From NCBI GenBank assembly GCA_021234155.1, contig JAJEKV010000067.1, forward strand, positions 3,711,279 through 3,775,278: DNA of 64,000 nt, read 5' to 3'. Made by a program: the position numbers and the translations under genes. The notes beneath the pieces were generated by a model. That model ran no database searches and was not told the DNA's origin. It saw nothing but the letters and a program-made list of their open reading frames with translations. Below, piece after piece: positions 13,840 through 24,600 of the stretch. Source of the DNA: Isoetes taiwanensis. Lineage: Eukaryota > Streptophyta > Lycopodiopsida > Isoetales > Isoetaceae. Position 1 is the first letter of the stretch; each line of letters begins with the position of its first letter.

Positions 13840-13925
13840 AGAAAGATAAGATAAAGAAAGTTTAAAGAAAGATAAGATAAGATAAATATTTTAACGTCAC
13901 GCCACTAGGCAAAAGGCGAAAAAGT
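13840..13925 (-). repeat. Reverse retroposon tail with (TTATC)n
   Basis: On the minus strand, GCCTAGTGGCGTGACGTTAA followed by AATA leads into TTATCTTATCTTATC. The lead is nearly identical to the one before the microsatellite at 17,161, but the simple repeat differs by one base in unit length. Copy B has it near 47,395-47,460 with changes around CG. Confidence 0.6.
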
Positions 13926-14309
13926 TTTTCAACTTTAAAAAAGAAACACCTTTTGTCTTCTCCCCTTTAGCTAGCTTTAGCCATGGAATAGAACATATAC
14001 ATGATGATATGCATAAATGCTATGTCGATGGAGGTCGAGGTTGCCCATGGGCAAAGATAAGAAGTCGTGTACAAAATAGCAATGCTTATAAACCACCTTT
14101 TAGCCTATGTTTATAAACCACCTTATAGCCTAATAGTAATGCTTAATAACTCGGCGGGGTTCCCCATGGGCAAAGATATGAAGTCATGTGCAAAATAACA
14201 ATGGTTTCCCAAAATTTATAAGTTCCCAAATTATGCCAAACGTTTCCCATTAAAGTAAATTAATAATAGGTAGTGTCGACCCTGAGGGCCAGCAGGCTCG
14301 GGAGGGCAA

Positions 14310-14878
14310 GGAGGTCGAAGCTCTGAGACTTTCAACACAAATTTTGTTATAATGTGTTGCAAGGGATGAAGAGTACCTTAGAAGTGTAAATTTTGTATGA
14401 AATTGATAAACTTTGATAAACTTAAATGTTGTATTAAGTAAGGTTAATAATTACCTTGCGTGGAGTAAGTTATGAAGTGATAAGTTAATGGGATAATGAA
14501 ATAGTACAGTAATGTCTTAAACATTACCTTAGAGTAATTCTAATAATTAAGATAGTAAGTATGTAATTATAGATATTGTAAAATTAATGCGAGGATTTTA
14601 AGGTCACGAAGACTTGCAACACAAATTTTGTTGGAATGTGTTGCAAGGAATGAAAAAGTACCTTAAATAATAATTAATATGAAAGTGTTAAATTGTGATA
14701 AACTAAATGTTGTGATAATTGAGGAGACTAATAAGTACCTTGTTTTAATAAAAGTTACGAATTGACAAGTTATTTGATAATGTAATGGCATAATAATGAT
14801 TTAAAAATATTACCTTAAGGTAATCTTAATAAATGTGTAAGTATTATAGTAGTATATCGTATGTATCAAGTTGATTGC
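14310..14878. repeat. Two tandem units of about 284 bp
   Basis: The words CAACACAAATTTTGTT, GTGTTGCAAGG, GATAAACT and ATTACCTTA recur in the same order starting near 14,333 and 14,617, with moderate divergence. A third partial unit lies left of Helitron 2 near 11,300. They are AT-rich and non-coding, directly upstream of a polypurine tract and LTR, so they probably form the 3' internal region of a retroelement. Confidence 0.65.
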
Positions 14879-14934
14879 AGGTTAGGAAGATTCCAAGGTG
14901 GGGAGACCCATGATGCTGCGGACAGCATCAACCC

Positions 14935-14947
14935 AAGGTGGGGAGAA
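14935..14947 (+). other. Polypurine tract before LTR
   Basis: AAGGTGGGGAGAA immediately precedes TGTGACG. A purine run ending at a TG start is the usual priming site for plus-strand DNA synthesis at the 3' LTR. An earlier near-copy of the run (AGGTGGGGAGA) lies at about 14,897. Confidence 0.65.
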
Positions 14948-15079
14948 TGTGACGTTCCAAAGCCGCGATATCGGTCCCAGGACATATCTTTGCTTGTCGC
15001 GGCAATCGCAACGTACCTCACCTCGGCGACGGTGTCGTAGGACGTTATAGCCAGGCGGGTAGCCCCTAGGGGGCAACTT

Positions 15080-15255
15080 GCAAGGAGTGTGCATTTATTA
15101 ATGTGCACATCTACCCATGTGCACATTTATCTAGGTGCACATTTTCCCATGTGGACACTTTATGCCAAGTGGGCCATACCCAAGTGTGCAATTAATGTGC
15201 ACATTTACCAATATGCACATTAATGTGGGCACACCTTTCCATGTGGGCACATTTT
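15080..15255 (+). promoter_or_regulatory. Repeated TGTGCACATTTA motifs in LTR U3
   Basis: About ten copies of GTGCACAT, GTGGGCACA or close variants occur within 175 bp (for example ATGTGCACATCTACCCATGT). Repeated short motifs in U3 are commonly enhancer elements of LTR retrotransposons. The factor is unknown. Confidence 0.5.
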
Positions 15256-16577
15256 GCCACCTAGCCATTAAAGGCAAGTGGGCCCATTCCCAATTATCCC
15301 ACATGCCTAAAGGGGATAATTGGAAACCCTAGCCACCTCCTTGTCTATTTAGGAGGGGAAACCCTAACTTGCCCATTTTTCGTTTCTAGCGTTTTAGAGC
15401 TCTGTTTTGGCTGCCCCAAGGGTCAAAACCGCCTCCCAGACTCTGTCTGAGAGAATAGCATTATTAGTTTCCCTTGATTCGAGCATTTCAGCAGGATGGT
15501 CGAACTCAGGTCAGGAGGAGGAACTCAAGGATCAGGTATTCAGGCAATTTACTAGCTTAAACCATCTTTTAGTCATTGAATCAGTAGGTTTAGCCTATTA
15601 AATTGCCCATAGCAGCCCTCTAGATCTCTAGATAGCAGACTCTAACTAAAGAACCTAACTCTATGATATAGATTAGATCTAGTTCTTTAGTTCTTCTGTG
15701 ATGTATATGGATGATGTATCTCTATGAACTCCTTGTATTGGGAAGGGGGGTAGAGACCTAAAGCTTGGTAGTAGATGCTCCTAGATTAGCCTCTCTAGCA
15801 CACTATAAATTCGGCCTGTGTATAAGAACCACACCTGGTTGTGGGTGACGGGGCCAGACTGGCTAAGAAGGAGGTTCATGATCTAACTCTTGAACGATCC
15901 CTATGGTGTGTTAGTGCTACCGGGGATCATTGTGACTAGGTCTAATGGCTTGCCACTGAGTGCGGGCAAGGCATGGGCTCGACACCCGTGGGGTGGGGTT
16001 CACCTTCCAGTGGGTTCAGTCGAATAAGGGCAGTGGCCCTCTAGTCACCTTGAGTCAGCATGTAGATCTCTGGAGGGAGTGATCCCTACCTGCTCCATCG
16101 GGACTGGGGAGATGCAACCCAGGAATAGCCCCTTTGGCTATGCACCCGGTGAGCTACAGTCAGGTCCCAACACTTTTCAGCCTACTCTGCAAAGTGTACA
16201 CAGGAGGGGCAGATGGAGTGGACAACCCAACGCCATGTTCTTATGCCAGCCCAATCCATTGTCATGATTCTGTCTGCAACGAACTCTGGAGACCCAAGCC
16301 GTCAGTCGTCCCTTGAGTCTGAGCCCTGGGTAGGATTCCCCTATGTATTGTGCTGATCATTGTCTATGCAGATGTGATGTACCACCCTTAGGAGTGGATA
16401 TATGTGTTGCTCTTATATACTGACATGTATGTTTACGCTTCCGCAGCTAGGTAGGCCCTGAGGGAGACGGGGTAAAATGACCCCTTCACTCTTCCCACTG
16501 GAACCCGTCACGGTTGCAGTGTCATGTGGAGGGCCCTGTATCGGCATGGAGCTGGTATGGGGGAAGAACTCCTGTTT

Positions 16578-16601
16578 GTATACGGTGAGTGCACCGTATA
16601 C
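16578..16601. terminator. GTATACGGT/ACCGTATAC palindrome near the LTR end
   Basis: Two 9-base arms (16,578-16,586 and 16,593-16,601) pair perfectly around a 6-base loop, 17 bases before the LTR terminus. It may help form the RNA 3' end. In copy B (50,102-50,130) the right arm is altered. Confidence 0.4.
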
Positions 16602-16618
16602 GAGTAGGGGACGTCACA

Positions 16619-17120
16619 CGACCCTAATCTTCCTCTCTTGATCCATGATCAGAAATAAAATATGATATATGAAGAACACACCCCTTTCATAATGATTGAA
16701 AGTCTTCGCTTTTATTGTCCAATTTCAATGCAACCAACATTTTCCAATGCAACCAACATCCTGCATATGCAAGATGGACCACCTTCTCCATTGCCTCCTC
16801 TTTTGTGCAAAAAGGTATCAGCCTATTGACCCCCCCTTTCTTTTCTAGCAACATGAAAAAGAATCTATTAAGCAACAATAACAACTAATAAAGGACATTC
16901 ATATTCTTTGTTAGTTACAAAAAGATACAAATCTTGTTGTCTTGCAAATCATCGAAAAGATACAAATCTTGTTGTCTTGCAAATCCAATCTTGAGCAAAT
17001 GCTAGCTTGTTGTCTTGCATCAAATCCACTTTCTTTTCTTCTCCCAAGCATAAATTTGAGGCCATAATTTGTGACCAGCTTATCTCTCTCTCCCTCCCTC
17101 CCTCTCTCCTTCCCCCCACA
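16619..17120. other. Non-coding spacer with short tandem repeats
   Basis: No gene was seen. It holds duplicated words: CAATGCAACCAACAT twice near 16,727-16,760, and GATACAAATCTTGTTGTCTTGC twice near 16,923-16,982 with a partial third. A CT-rich stretch lies at 17,080-17,115. Confidence 0.5.
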
Positions 17121-17126
17121 TATCCA

Positions 17127-17160
17127 GTTGGATGCTGCCTAGTGGCGTGACGTTAAAATA

Positions 17161-17238
<78 letters not shown>

Positions 17239-17315
17239 CTATCTATCTATCTCTCCCCCTCCCCACATAGGCCAATTGGTCTCCGTGGGCGCTAAAAAAC
17301 TATTCTATTCTATTC
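17127..17315 (+). repeat. Two consecutive retroposon tails with (TATC)n and (TATTC)n
   Basis: GCTGCCTAGTGGCGTGACG followed by TTAAAATAC leads into (TATC)n at 17,161-17,250. After a CT spacer, GGCCAATTGGTCTCCGTGGG followed by CGCTAAAAAAC leads into three TATTC units. Both leads share the pattern GTGGnCG..TAAAA.AC with those at 5,979 and 19,301. Confidence 0.65.
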
Positions 17316-17358
17316 ACACACACACACACACACACGACGCATACGCACATCGCACGCA

Positions 17359-17417
<59 letters not shown>
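17315..17417. repeat. (CA)n and (GCAC)n microsatellites
   Basis: A compound array of CA dinucleotides, then GCAC tetranucleotides (17,351-17,380), then CA again. It abuts the 5' edge of a LINE fragment; the second LINE fragment at 21,990 also begins after a CACACACAGAGAGAG run, so part of this may be element sequence. Confidence 0.8.
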
Positions 17418-17419
<2 letters not shown>

Positions 17420-17424
17420 CGACA

Positions 17425-18237
17425 CAGAGAGAGCAATTAACGGACTTTATGGAAGATCAGTGGAAAGAACAAAGCCTTTAATCTCAGACTGATCGGATTA
17501 CCAGAAGAAGACAATGAGCAGAAAAAAATTGTTGTTGAAAACTTTTTGGAAACAAGAATGCAGATTGCTTCTTCTATTATAATGGAGGCTTTTTCGAGTA
17601 GGAAAAAAGGCAAACCGAACCACCATATAGTGATAAAATTTGGAGAGAAGGAAGATAGGCTGAATATGTTAAGGAAAAGTGCTGCTCTAAAGGTCGGAAG
17701 GTTTGGATCAATGAAGATTTGACAAAAGAACAGTATCAAATCAAGAAAGAAGAGCTGAAGAAGTTCAAGGAGGCAAAAAGTCAAAACAAACAAGCCTTTT
17801 GGATGCGAGGACGAGTTGTTATAAATGAATAGGAAGAAGAGACCATCAGAATTGCTGTCTAGAACATCAACATGCTCACAGATACCAAGGTATGTAGTAT
17901 GTCAAATGTTCTTTAACAAATAGATTTGATTTGTTTTGTAGAAACCTGGGAACATGAGCAATACGAAACACCCGATCTAGTTGGATTTCATAAAATCTCT
18001 GAATGAAATAGGAAATACAAGCTGCAGAGGCAATGGAGGAATAGTTTGTTATGCCAGGCAGAAAATTTCTCATAGAATCAGAGAGATTAAGCGAACTCTC
18101 AACAATATTTATGGGTAGAGATTGTGGGCCAAAAATCCATATTTTTAGCCAGTTGCTATTATGCACCCATCCACAAAAAAGCATATGATCAGGGAGATTA
18201 TGAAAGGACAGACCCTTTATTCCAATTAGAACAATCA
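17425..18237 (+). mobile_element. LINE fragment 1: ORF1-like region and start of endonuclease
   Basis: This is nearly identical to 22,000-22,805. The translated frames give an ORF1-like protein (contains HHIVIKFGEKEDRLNMLRK and MRGRVVINE), followed by an endonuclease-like start (FVETWEHEQYETPDLVGF). It stops abruptly at 18,237, where the sequence departs from fragment 2. There are internal stops and frame changes. Copy B: about 50,945-51,722. Confidence 0.6.
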
Positions 18238-18239
18238 AG

Positions 18240-18600
18240 AGGAGTGCATGGCTGAGATACTATGGACAGTAAAACGAATGCATGCAAATGGGTTCCATAC
18301 CACACGTCTTTTAGGAACCATTATAACAGGTCTTAAACGAACGTCTCTACCTGGAAATAAATGTGATATATCAAAGATTGTATATGCATTGGAATGCATG
18401 CATGGAAAATTGGATGAAGAGACTCAATGCTAAAGGTAAGTAATGTCATTATCTGAATCATTATGATAGAATAAACTAGAGCTATACTTGGTGAGCAGCC
18501 TGCACACTATACCCTATGGGAGGTGGCAGTGCTGTCTCCCAAGTTAAATATGGTCAATCATATGATCAATTTACTATGGTATAGTGTGCATAGTGCTGTG
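18240..18600. other. Spacer with a 13-bp inverted repeat
   Basis: TGCACACTATACC (18,508-18,520) and its exact complement (18,576-18,588) face each other about 55 bp apart, making a potential foldback. A short open frame at 18,248-18,433 has no recognised family. This part is conserved in B (51,725-52,080), but the left arm is altered there. Confidence 0.4.
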
Positions 18601-18617
18601 GGTTGGATGGTGGGTCT

Positions 18618-18723
<106 letters not shown>

Positions 18724-18829
18724 TTCACTTATTCTCTCTTTCTTTCTCTCTACTAGAGTCCTGCTTTACCAAATGCTTTAGCAATGGCAAAATGGCTTGA
18801 ATTTAGCCTTTAATTCCTATGCTAAGTGG

Positions 18830-21370
18830 CTGGAAACTATAATGATGTCTGATTGACTGTTATTTCCTTTAGTACCCTTTTAATTTTATTTTCCTCTGCT
18901 AAGTGGCTGGATCTTTTACTGGAGTCTCTTTGGATTTAATTTCCTTTAGGTCCTTTGTGGTTGTAATTATTTTTCTTATCCCACCATTGTGGGCTTCCAC
19001 ATATTTTTTATGCTAGTCTTGTAGTTTTCTTAGGACTTCTTTCCTCTATGGTTGCATGGCCAAGTTTCTTGGCCTCCTCTATGATTCGTGTCCATGGTGT
19101 CAGCCTTTAGTTGTTAGGATTTTTTAAGGTAAGTGTGTCTTTTCCTTACTACCCTTGTAAATTTGCCCATCCATGTGGGCTTCCATTTTGTATGGTAGTA
19201 TGGTTCCCTTTCTCGTGCTTTATTTCCTTTATGGTGGCATCTACTCGGTTTTCAGCATCTAAGCTTTTAGGATTTTTTATTGTATGTTTGTCTTATCCCA
19301 TAGACCGATTGGTCTCCGTGGACGATAAAAGTACCTTCCTTCCTTCCTTCCTTCCTTTAAGACCAGGGTATTATTTCTTTTAGTTGTTTGTTATTTGTTT
19401 CAGTTTTGTTAATCGTGCTTGGCCTTTTTGACCTTTCCCACCTGCCTTCTCTTGAAAATTAGTTGTGCCTCCTTTGTCGTCCTCCTCGTTCATAAGTTTC
19501 GGCTACTCATACATTCGGTCGCTGGAGTCTTGCAATTTCTCCTCTTCAACGTTTCCTTCTCTTTCTCTCTGGCTTCCTACTAAGGTATTTCATGTGTCTC
19601 TGCTTATGTAATATGCTTAAGTGGTTCTAAATGTCTGTGCTTCTGTATTTGCTGTCCAATCTTTCTGTTTACTTCTGCTTTTCTTTTGATAACCCTTTGC
19701 TTAATTCTGTAACTCGTTCCTCTCTGATTTCACTTTAAATTTCTGTATTTCTTCCTCCCTTTACCTTTCTTGAACTAATTGCTAACAATCTGCCTATGTT
19801 GTGCTTGGTTCTTTGCCAAAGGGTGGCGTGCTGGATATGGTTTTTCCTTGCTATATTCATTCTTTCTTCCTGCCTATACCTGCTGCAGTTGGCTTATCCT
19901 GTGCCCTTTTTGTCCTATGGAATTTTGCTTCTTTGTTTTGCCCTTATGCATAGTGTGTGCCAATTTAATTTATGCTTTGTTTGATCTCTTCTTCCTGCCT
20001 TTAGCTAACCTATTAGGCATTTCCTATCCTAGTTTTCTAAGTGCTCTACACTTCCATGTTTTGCACTTTCACTTAATCTATCTGCTTGAGTTACTTTGAC
20101 CTTTTGTCTCTTGTTGCTTCTTATATTTTCTGTAATTTTTTCCTTTTTGTCTTTGCTGACTTCGTCTGCCTTTGCTCTGCATTTCTTAGCAACTTGCTGC
20201 CAGGAAGGTTTTTCCTTTTGATCTTTATGTTTTTGGTCGTTATTTCCTTGCTTCATGGTAATTGTTGGCTTTTTCCTGGTGGGATACCTTTATTTTTTTC
20301 CCTTCCTCTTTGGCCTTTGTTGGGCGTTTGATTAACAATTTGCTCTAGTTTATTTCTTGCATCTAACAGTTTCTCCCTTGTTCTTGTTATTTTTTCGTAA
20401 TTTGCCTCTTACTGTTATAGCTGGTATCTTCTGCTGTAAGTTGTTCTCCAAAACAGTCCCGTTTTGTATTTTTTTTCCCTTTTGCATTTACCCTTTGTAG
20501 TAATTGTTCCTCTGGCAGTTTTAGCTTGCTAACTTTTGCTTTTACTTCCCTTGCTAATTTGGATCTTTATTTCCTGCCTTTAGCTGCTGTAATAGGCATC
20601 TTCTGTGCTTTTAATTTCTAAAGGCATTGTGCTTCTTTGTTTTGCCATTTGCTTGTGCTGACCTCCTCTGAGATGTTTCTTTCGCTTCTATTGCTCTTTT
20701 TTCGTATTTTCTTTGCTGTTTTGCACTTCTTGTGCCTTTCCTTTCTTTGCTAAAGGCCTTTAAGTTCTAATTGTCTATTTTGTTTTGTGCAACGTCATTC
20801 TATTTTTTTGCCATTAGCTGCACCTCTTATGCCATTTTTTTTCCAAAAGCAGTTTGTTTCCTTCATTTGCCCTGCTGCCCGGTGCTTTATTTTGTGCAGT
20901 GCATCTCCTTTGCCTCTTCACTTTCTTTAGCTATAGGTTAGCCCTTTTAATGTCCTGTTTTTATGATATGTGATGTCCTAAAGTTCAGCATTTCTTTGCA
21001 ACTTTCTGCCAGGTATAGCTTTCCTTATGTTTGGTAATTTTATGTTAAGTCTTTCCCTGCTTCTTAGAATTTTGATGGCTCATTCGGGTTGGTTTCCTTT
21101 TTTTCATTTCCCTTACACCTTGGCCTTTGATTGGGCGGTTGTTCAAGAATTTGCTTTTTTTGCATGTTCCATTTTACCCTTGTGCTTTTTATTACGTGTA
21201 ATTCATCTCTTGTTAATGTCATTTGCCCCTGCTTTTGTGAGTTTTTCTCCAAAAACAGTTCTTTGTTTGTATTTTTTCATTGCTTTGTTTGCACCCTTAT
21301 GCCTTTATTTTATAAAGGCCTTTTCTTTTTTATTTTAGGTCAAGTATTTGCCAAGTAATCTTCTGAAATG
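18830..21370. repeat. T-rich region with degenerate tandem units of about 0.8 kb
   Basis: Over 2.5 kb the plus strand is rich in T and poor in A, with recurring TTTGTTTTGCC, GGCCTTT and TTTCCTT words. Stretches recur in order: CAGGAAGGTTTTTCC to GTTGGGCGTTTGATTAAC (20,200-20,335) resembles CAGGTATAGCTTTCC to GATTGGGCGGTTGTTCAAG (21,010-21,150), and the following TTCTCCAAAACAGT occurs in both. Open frames on either strand are composition-driven. No gene is recognised. Copy B: 52,290-54,850. Confidence 0.5.
19301..19358 (+). repeat. Retroposon tail with (TTCC)n
   Basis: GACCGATTGGTCTCCGTGGA followed by CGATAAAAGTACC runs into five TTCC units. The lead matches the one at 17,265-17,300 (CCAATTGGTCTCCGTGGGCG), but the microsatellite is different. 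Copy B: 52,771-52,827. Confidence 0.65.
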
Positions 21371-21985
21371 CATATCCTTTGCCACTCCACTGCATTATTA
21401 GCGCTACCTTGTGGATACGCACAAGACTGCTATGTATGATGACAAGCAGTAAGGAATTTTCTATGAAGGAATTTACCCTTATAAATTGAACACTACGCTA
21501 AGGGTGCTGGTAGAGATGAAAGTAGTTTAAGAGATTTTAATGAAAAATATGTCTCTTAAGAAATGATGTTATTTTTCTTAAAGTTTCATGCGTCGATCTG
21601 CATTTTAGCTTTGACATGGATAACAACTGGGTGGTGGCTATGACACCTGCAGTTCCCAGGTCTAGTTACTATTATTATACTAACTTAAGCTCCTGGATGG
21701 TCTGCAGGTACCACGCCTCTACCCTTGAGCAAAAATGTAGATACATGCATTGGAAATTAAGGATGTGGTGAGATCCTTCTTATAAACTTATTGAATTATA
21801 CCATGCTGCCAACATGGGACTTTGGACTGGATGAAACTATTACAGCATGAAATGTTAGGATACTTTATGATATTTTATATTATTTTATAATTCCAAATGA
21901 TATTTTATGATTCCAAATGATGTATTTGTTCCGTGATCAGGATATGAATTTAAGTGGCTTTTTCTCATGTCATATGATATGAAAT
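21370..21985. other. Gene-free spacer
   Basis: No coding region or strong repeat was found, apart from a short local duplication of TGATATTTTAT...TTCCAAATGA near 21,870-21,920. Confidence 0.4.
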
Positions 21986-21989
21986 GACA

Positions 21990-23010
21990 CACACACACAG
22001 AGAGAGCAATTAACGGACTTTATGGAAGATCAGTGGAAAGAACAAAGCCTTTAATCTCAGACTGATCGGATTACCAGAAGAAGACAATGAGCAGAAAAAA
22101 ATTGTTGTGAAAACTTTTTGGAAACAAGAATGCAGATTGCTTCTTCTATTATAATGGAGGCTTTTCGAGTAGGAAAAAAGGCAAACTGGAACCACCATAT
22201 AGTGATAAAATTTGGAGAGAAGGAAGATAGGCTGAATATGTTAAGGAAAAGTGCTGCTCTGAAAGGTCAGAAGGTTTGGATCAATGAAGATTTGACAAAA
22301 GAACAGTATCAAATCAAGAAAGAAGAGCTGAAGAAGTTCAAGGAGGTAAAAAGTCAAAACAAAGAAGTCTTTTGGATGCGAGGACGAGTTGTTATAAACG
22401 AATAGGAAGAAGAGACCATCAGAATTGCTGTCTAGAACATCAACATGCTCACAGATACCAAGGTATGTAGTATGTCAAATGTTCTTTAACAAATAGATTT
22501 GATTTGTTTTGTAGAAACCTGGGAACATGAGCAATACGAAACACCCGATCTAGTTGGATTTCATAAAATCTCTGAATGAAATAGGAAATACAAGCTGCAG
22601 AGGCAATGGAAGAATAGTTTGTTATGCCAGGGAGAAAATTTCTCATAGAATCAGAGAGATTAAGCGAACTCTCAACAATATTTATGGGTAGAGATTGTGG
22701 GCCAAAAATCCATATTTTTAGCCAGTTGCTATTATGCACCCATCCACAAAAAAGCATATGATCAGGGAGATTATGAAAGGACAGACCCTTTATTCCAATT
22801 AGAACAAGACATTCTCCAATTTTCAGAAAAAGGAGATGTCATAGTGATGGGAGACTTTAATGGCAGAACGTCAAACATGCAAGCGGCAATCTTGAAACAA
22901 GAGGGGGACCTACTATGGATGGACGAAATGGACGAAAATGATTGTAAGGTTGCTGGTTGGGCAAAGAACTCAGAAGATACAACTTATACAACACAAATGG
23001 GAAAATGCCT
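21990..23010 (+). mobile_element. LINE fragment 2: ORF1-like protein and endonuclease domain
   Basis: The 95-codon frame at 22,118-22,405 reads as a LINE ORF1-like C-terminal part (VIKFGEKEDRLNMLRKSA, EDLTKEQYQIKKEELKKF). After a stop, an endonuclease frame follows (22,697-23,000): IFLASCYYAPIHKKAYDQGD, then DILQFSEKGDVIVMGDFNGR, matching the Asp/Asn box (GDFN) of LINE AP endonucleases. Homology to a LINE fades near 23,010, where DUF7869-like sequence takes over. Copy B: 55,484-56,490. Confidence 0.65.
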
Positions 23011-24014
23011 GTTGACCCATTGTACTCAAAAGAGTATTCTGGAGGAATTGAATTCTCTACTTCGAGAATTGGAAATTCTCCCTATATTCCACCTAGCTTT
23101 AATAGGCTATGGAATAAGCATTTCAAGCATGTGACTATAGCAACTTTAAACAACTTTGCAAAGTGCAATTTGTGTGCTAAGTTGAAGGAGACTCTTGATA
23201 AGACTGTGCAACCAAGTCAAAGGGCTAGGATAAGGGAGCATATGGAGGATCATATGACCGATCAACTATCACGTAGATCAACTTATTGGATGTGGAGTAC
23301 CCTATCTCCATTGGAACCTAATAACTATCTATATATTATACATGACAAGATGGACTTGCAAAAGACTTGTCTTCCACAATTCAAGTATATATCAGAGTCA
23401 TGTAGTAGATTATACCCTTTACAGATCTCAATGAATAGGGCAATCTTGCATAGGTAGTCTTAAACCTACTATGGGCACTTCAGTTTGGAGTTGTGGAGTG
23501 ATGGTCCAGATTTTCATATTGGGAGTGCCATGAGGTGTTTGAGAAACTATGAGAGTGGTTATAATGGTCAACTCTAGGATCCTATAACTAGCTAGGCACT
23601 ACACAGTGCATTGTTGGATGAAAACCCTAATAGTATTGAGAAGTTTAGCAAGGCAAGGTTTAAGAAGCATGGACCTAGTGAACATATTGGAGCTTCAACT
23701 TCACGTGCTAGACCTTGAGATCTACCTAGAAGGTTCCTCTTGCAGCTTGATAATTGTGCTAAACAAAATAAGAACATGTAGATGTTTTCTTTCCTATTCT
23801 ACTTAAAGCTATTGGTATTTTGAAAGAGTTATCTGGCATACCCATGAGGATGTGGATGCATTATTTGACAAATATAGTTGTATATTAAAATAACAGACAG
23901 TGACCAACTAACTTTCCTAGGCTAATGGAAATCTTGCATGAATGTACTACTCCAACTCCTATAGGGTCCCTCATAGAAGAAGTGCCTGCTTGGAAGACTT
24001 TTGTGGATGGTTAT
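23010..24014 (+). pseudogene. DUF7869-like transposase-related gene, broken
   Basis: Ordered blocks are AKCNLCAKLKETLDKTVQPS (near 23,160), YLYIIHDKMDLQKTCLPQF (near 23,325-23,380), LDNCAKQNKNM (near 23,748-23,780), HTHEDVDALFDKYS (near 23,835-23,877), and LIEEVPAWKTFVDGY just before 24,015. These match my recollection of the plant DUF7869 family, whose DNC..QNKN and GHTHEDID motifs resemble an RNase H-fold nuclease core. Stops and frame changes separate the blocks. A TRIM retrotransposon interrupts the gene right after FVDGY. Much of this stretch is virtually identical in copy B (56,490-57,518). Confidence 0.6.
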
Positions 24015-24346
24015 TGTTACGCACTAGCACCTCTAGTGATAACCAACACACCAAAAAGGTGGATCCTTTAAAGAAATCATTATCCAATGGGCCCCGACCT
24101 TTCCAAGATTTATCCCATATCCCATAGACCATATCAATTCCTTCCTCCTCGAGATGCTTGCCCTCAAGCATGTGGAACATGCCAATGTTGGCACGAGGAA
24201 TTGAACCTTGGCTCTGATACCAAATGTTACGCACTAGCACCTTTAGTGATAACCAATACACCAAAAGGGTGGATGCTTTAAGGAAATCGTTATCCAATGG
24301 GCCCCAATCTTTCCACGCTTTATCCCATACCCCATAGACCATATCA
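24015..24346 (-). mobile_element. TRIM retrotransposon (332 bp, 122-bp LTRs)
   Basis: Two direct repeats (24,015-24,136 and 24,225-24,346) start TGTTACGCACTAGCACC and end GACCATATCA on the plus strand. On the minus strand they run TG...CA. The 88-bp interior has, next to the right-hand LTR, a primer binding site for initiator tRNA-Met, and next to the left-hand LTR a purine-rich tract. There is no coding capacity. The similarity runs on about 18 bases past each LTR (CCTCCTCGAG), so the right side may keep a bit of a second unit (tandem recombinant). No matching target-site duplication was seen. It sits inside the DUF7869-like gene. Copy B: 57,519-57,849. Confidence 0.75.
24210..24222 (-). other. 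Primer binding site for initiator tRNA-Met
   Basis: The minus strand reads TGGTATCAGAGCC, the standard plant retrotransposon primer site complementary to the 3' end of initiator tRNA-Met. It lies two bases from the LTR end, as expected. Confidence 0.8.
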
Positions 24347-24349
24347 ATT

Positions 24350-24600
24350 CCTCCCCTCCTCGAGGTACAATTTAGTTGCTAAGATCTGTCATTTGAGGAG
24401 GTCTCATCAACATTCGTGCAATCGATAAAGAAATATATCTTCATTTAGCTTAAGGCTCTTAAAGGATTGTGCATCTTTGCACCAGGTTCTCAAGTTTATC
24501 AGGATCAAGATGACTATTAAGGCAAACAAAGTTCAGAGTCACAATGTGATAACACAACCCCTCAAATTTATGCGATAGCCTCTTTATCCATCTTGCATGA
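24350..24600. other. Unassigned spacer
   Basis: This short stretch between the TRIM and the third LINE fragment has no recognised coding motif. It could be the continuation of the DUF7869-like gene past the TRIM, but no family motif was seen. Confidence 0.3.

Larger units (their letters stand above)
11854..14255 (+). mobile_element. Helitron 2 (about 2.4 kb), plus orientation
   Basis: It begins TCTTATATTATAATG after host A (11,853), sharing its first 13 bases with Helitron 1. In copy B the same element (45,401-47,808) ends with a hairpin, the spacer ACCATTA and CTAG before host T. In copy A the hairpin region (14,236-14,255) reads differently and lacks the stem, probably a local sequence error. 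No Rep/helicase is visible. The inside includes a gene-like fragment (12,427-12,732) and a reverse retroposon tail. It splits a region of AATATTACCTTA-type repeats. Confidence 0.78.
14948..16618 (+). mobile_element. LTR of a retrotransposon (about 1,671 bp), 3' LTR position
   Basis: The sequence begins TGTGACG and ends CGTCACA, giving a TG...CA LTR with 7-bp terminal inverted repeats. The polypurine tract to its left makes it a 3' LTR. The U3 holds repeated GTGCACAT words, the middle has a probable promoter/leader (TCTATTTAGGAGGGGAAACC near 15,345), and a palindrome lies near the 3' end. It shares several long stretches with the reverse LTR at 32,266-33,901 (for example GGATGGAGTGG contexts and CTTGTATTGGGAAGGGGGG), so the two are related families. 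The 5' LTR and pol of this copy are not visible. Copy B has it at 48,495-50,146. Confidence 0.75.

Noticed and set aside
20029-21252. Lys-rich minus-strand frames as basic proteins
   Set aside because: They reflect the T-rich composition of the plus strand and do not hold in copy B, where small indels alter them without pattern.
24210-24222. tRNA gene remnant (GGCTCTGATACCA)
   Set aside because: Only the short primer-binding complement is present, placed two bases from an LTR; there is no tRNA body.
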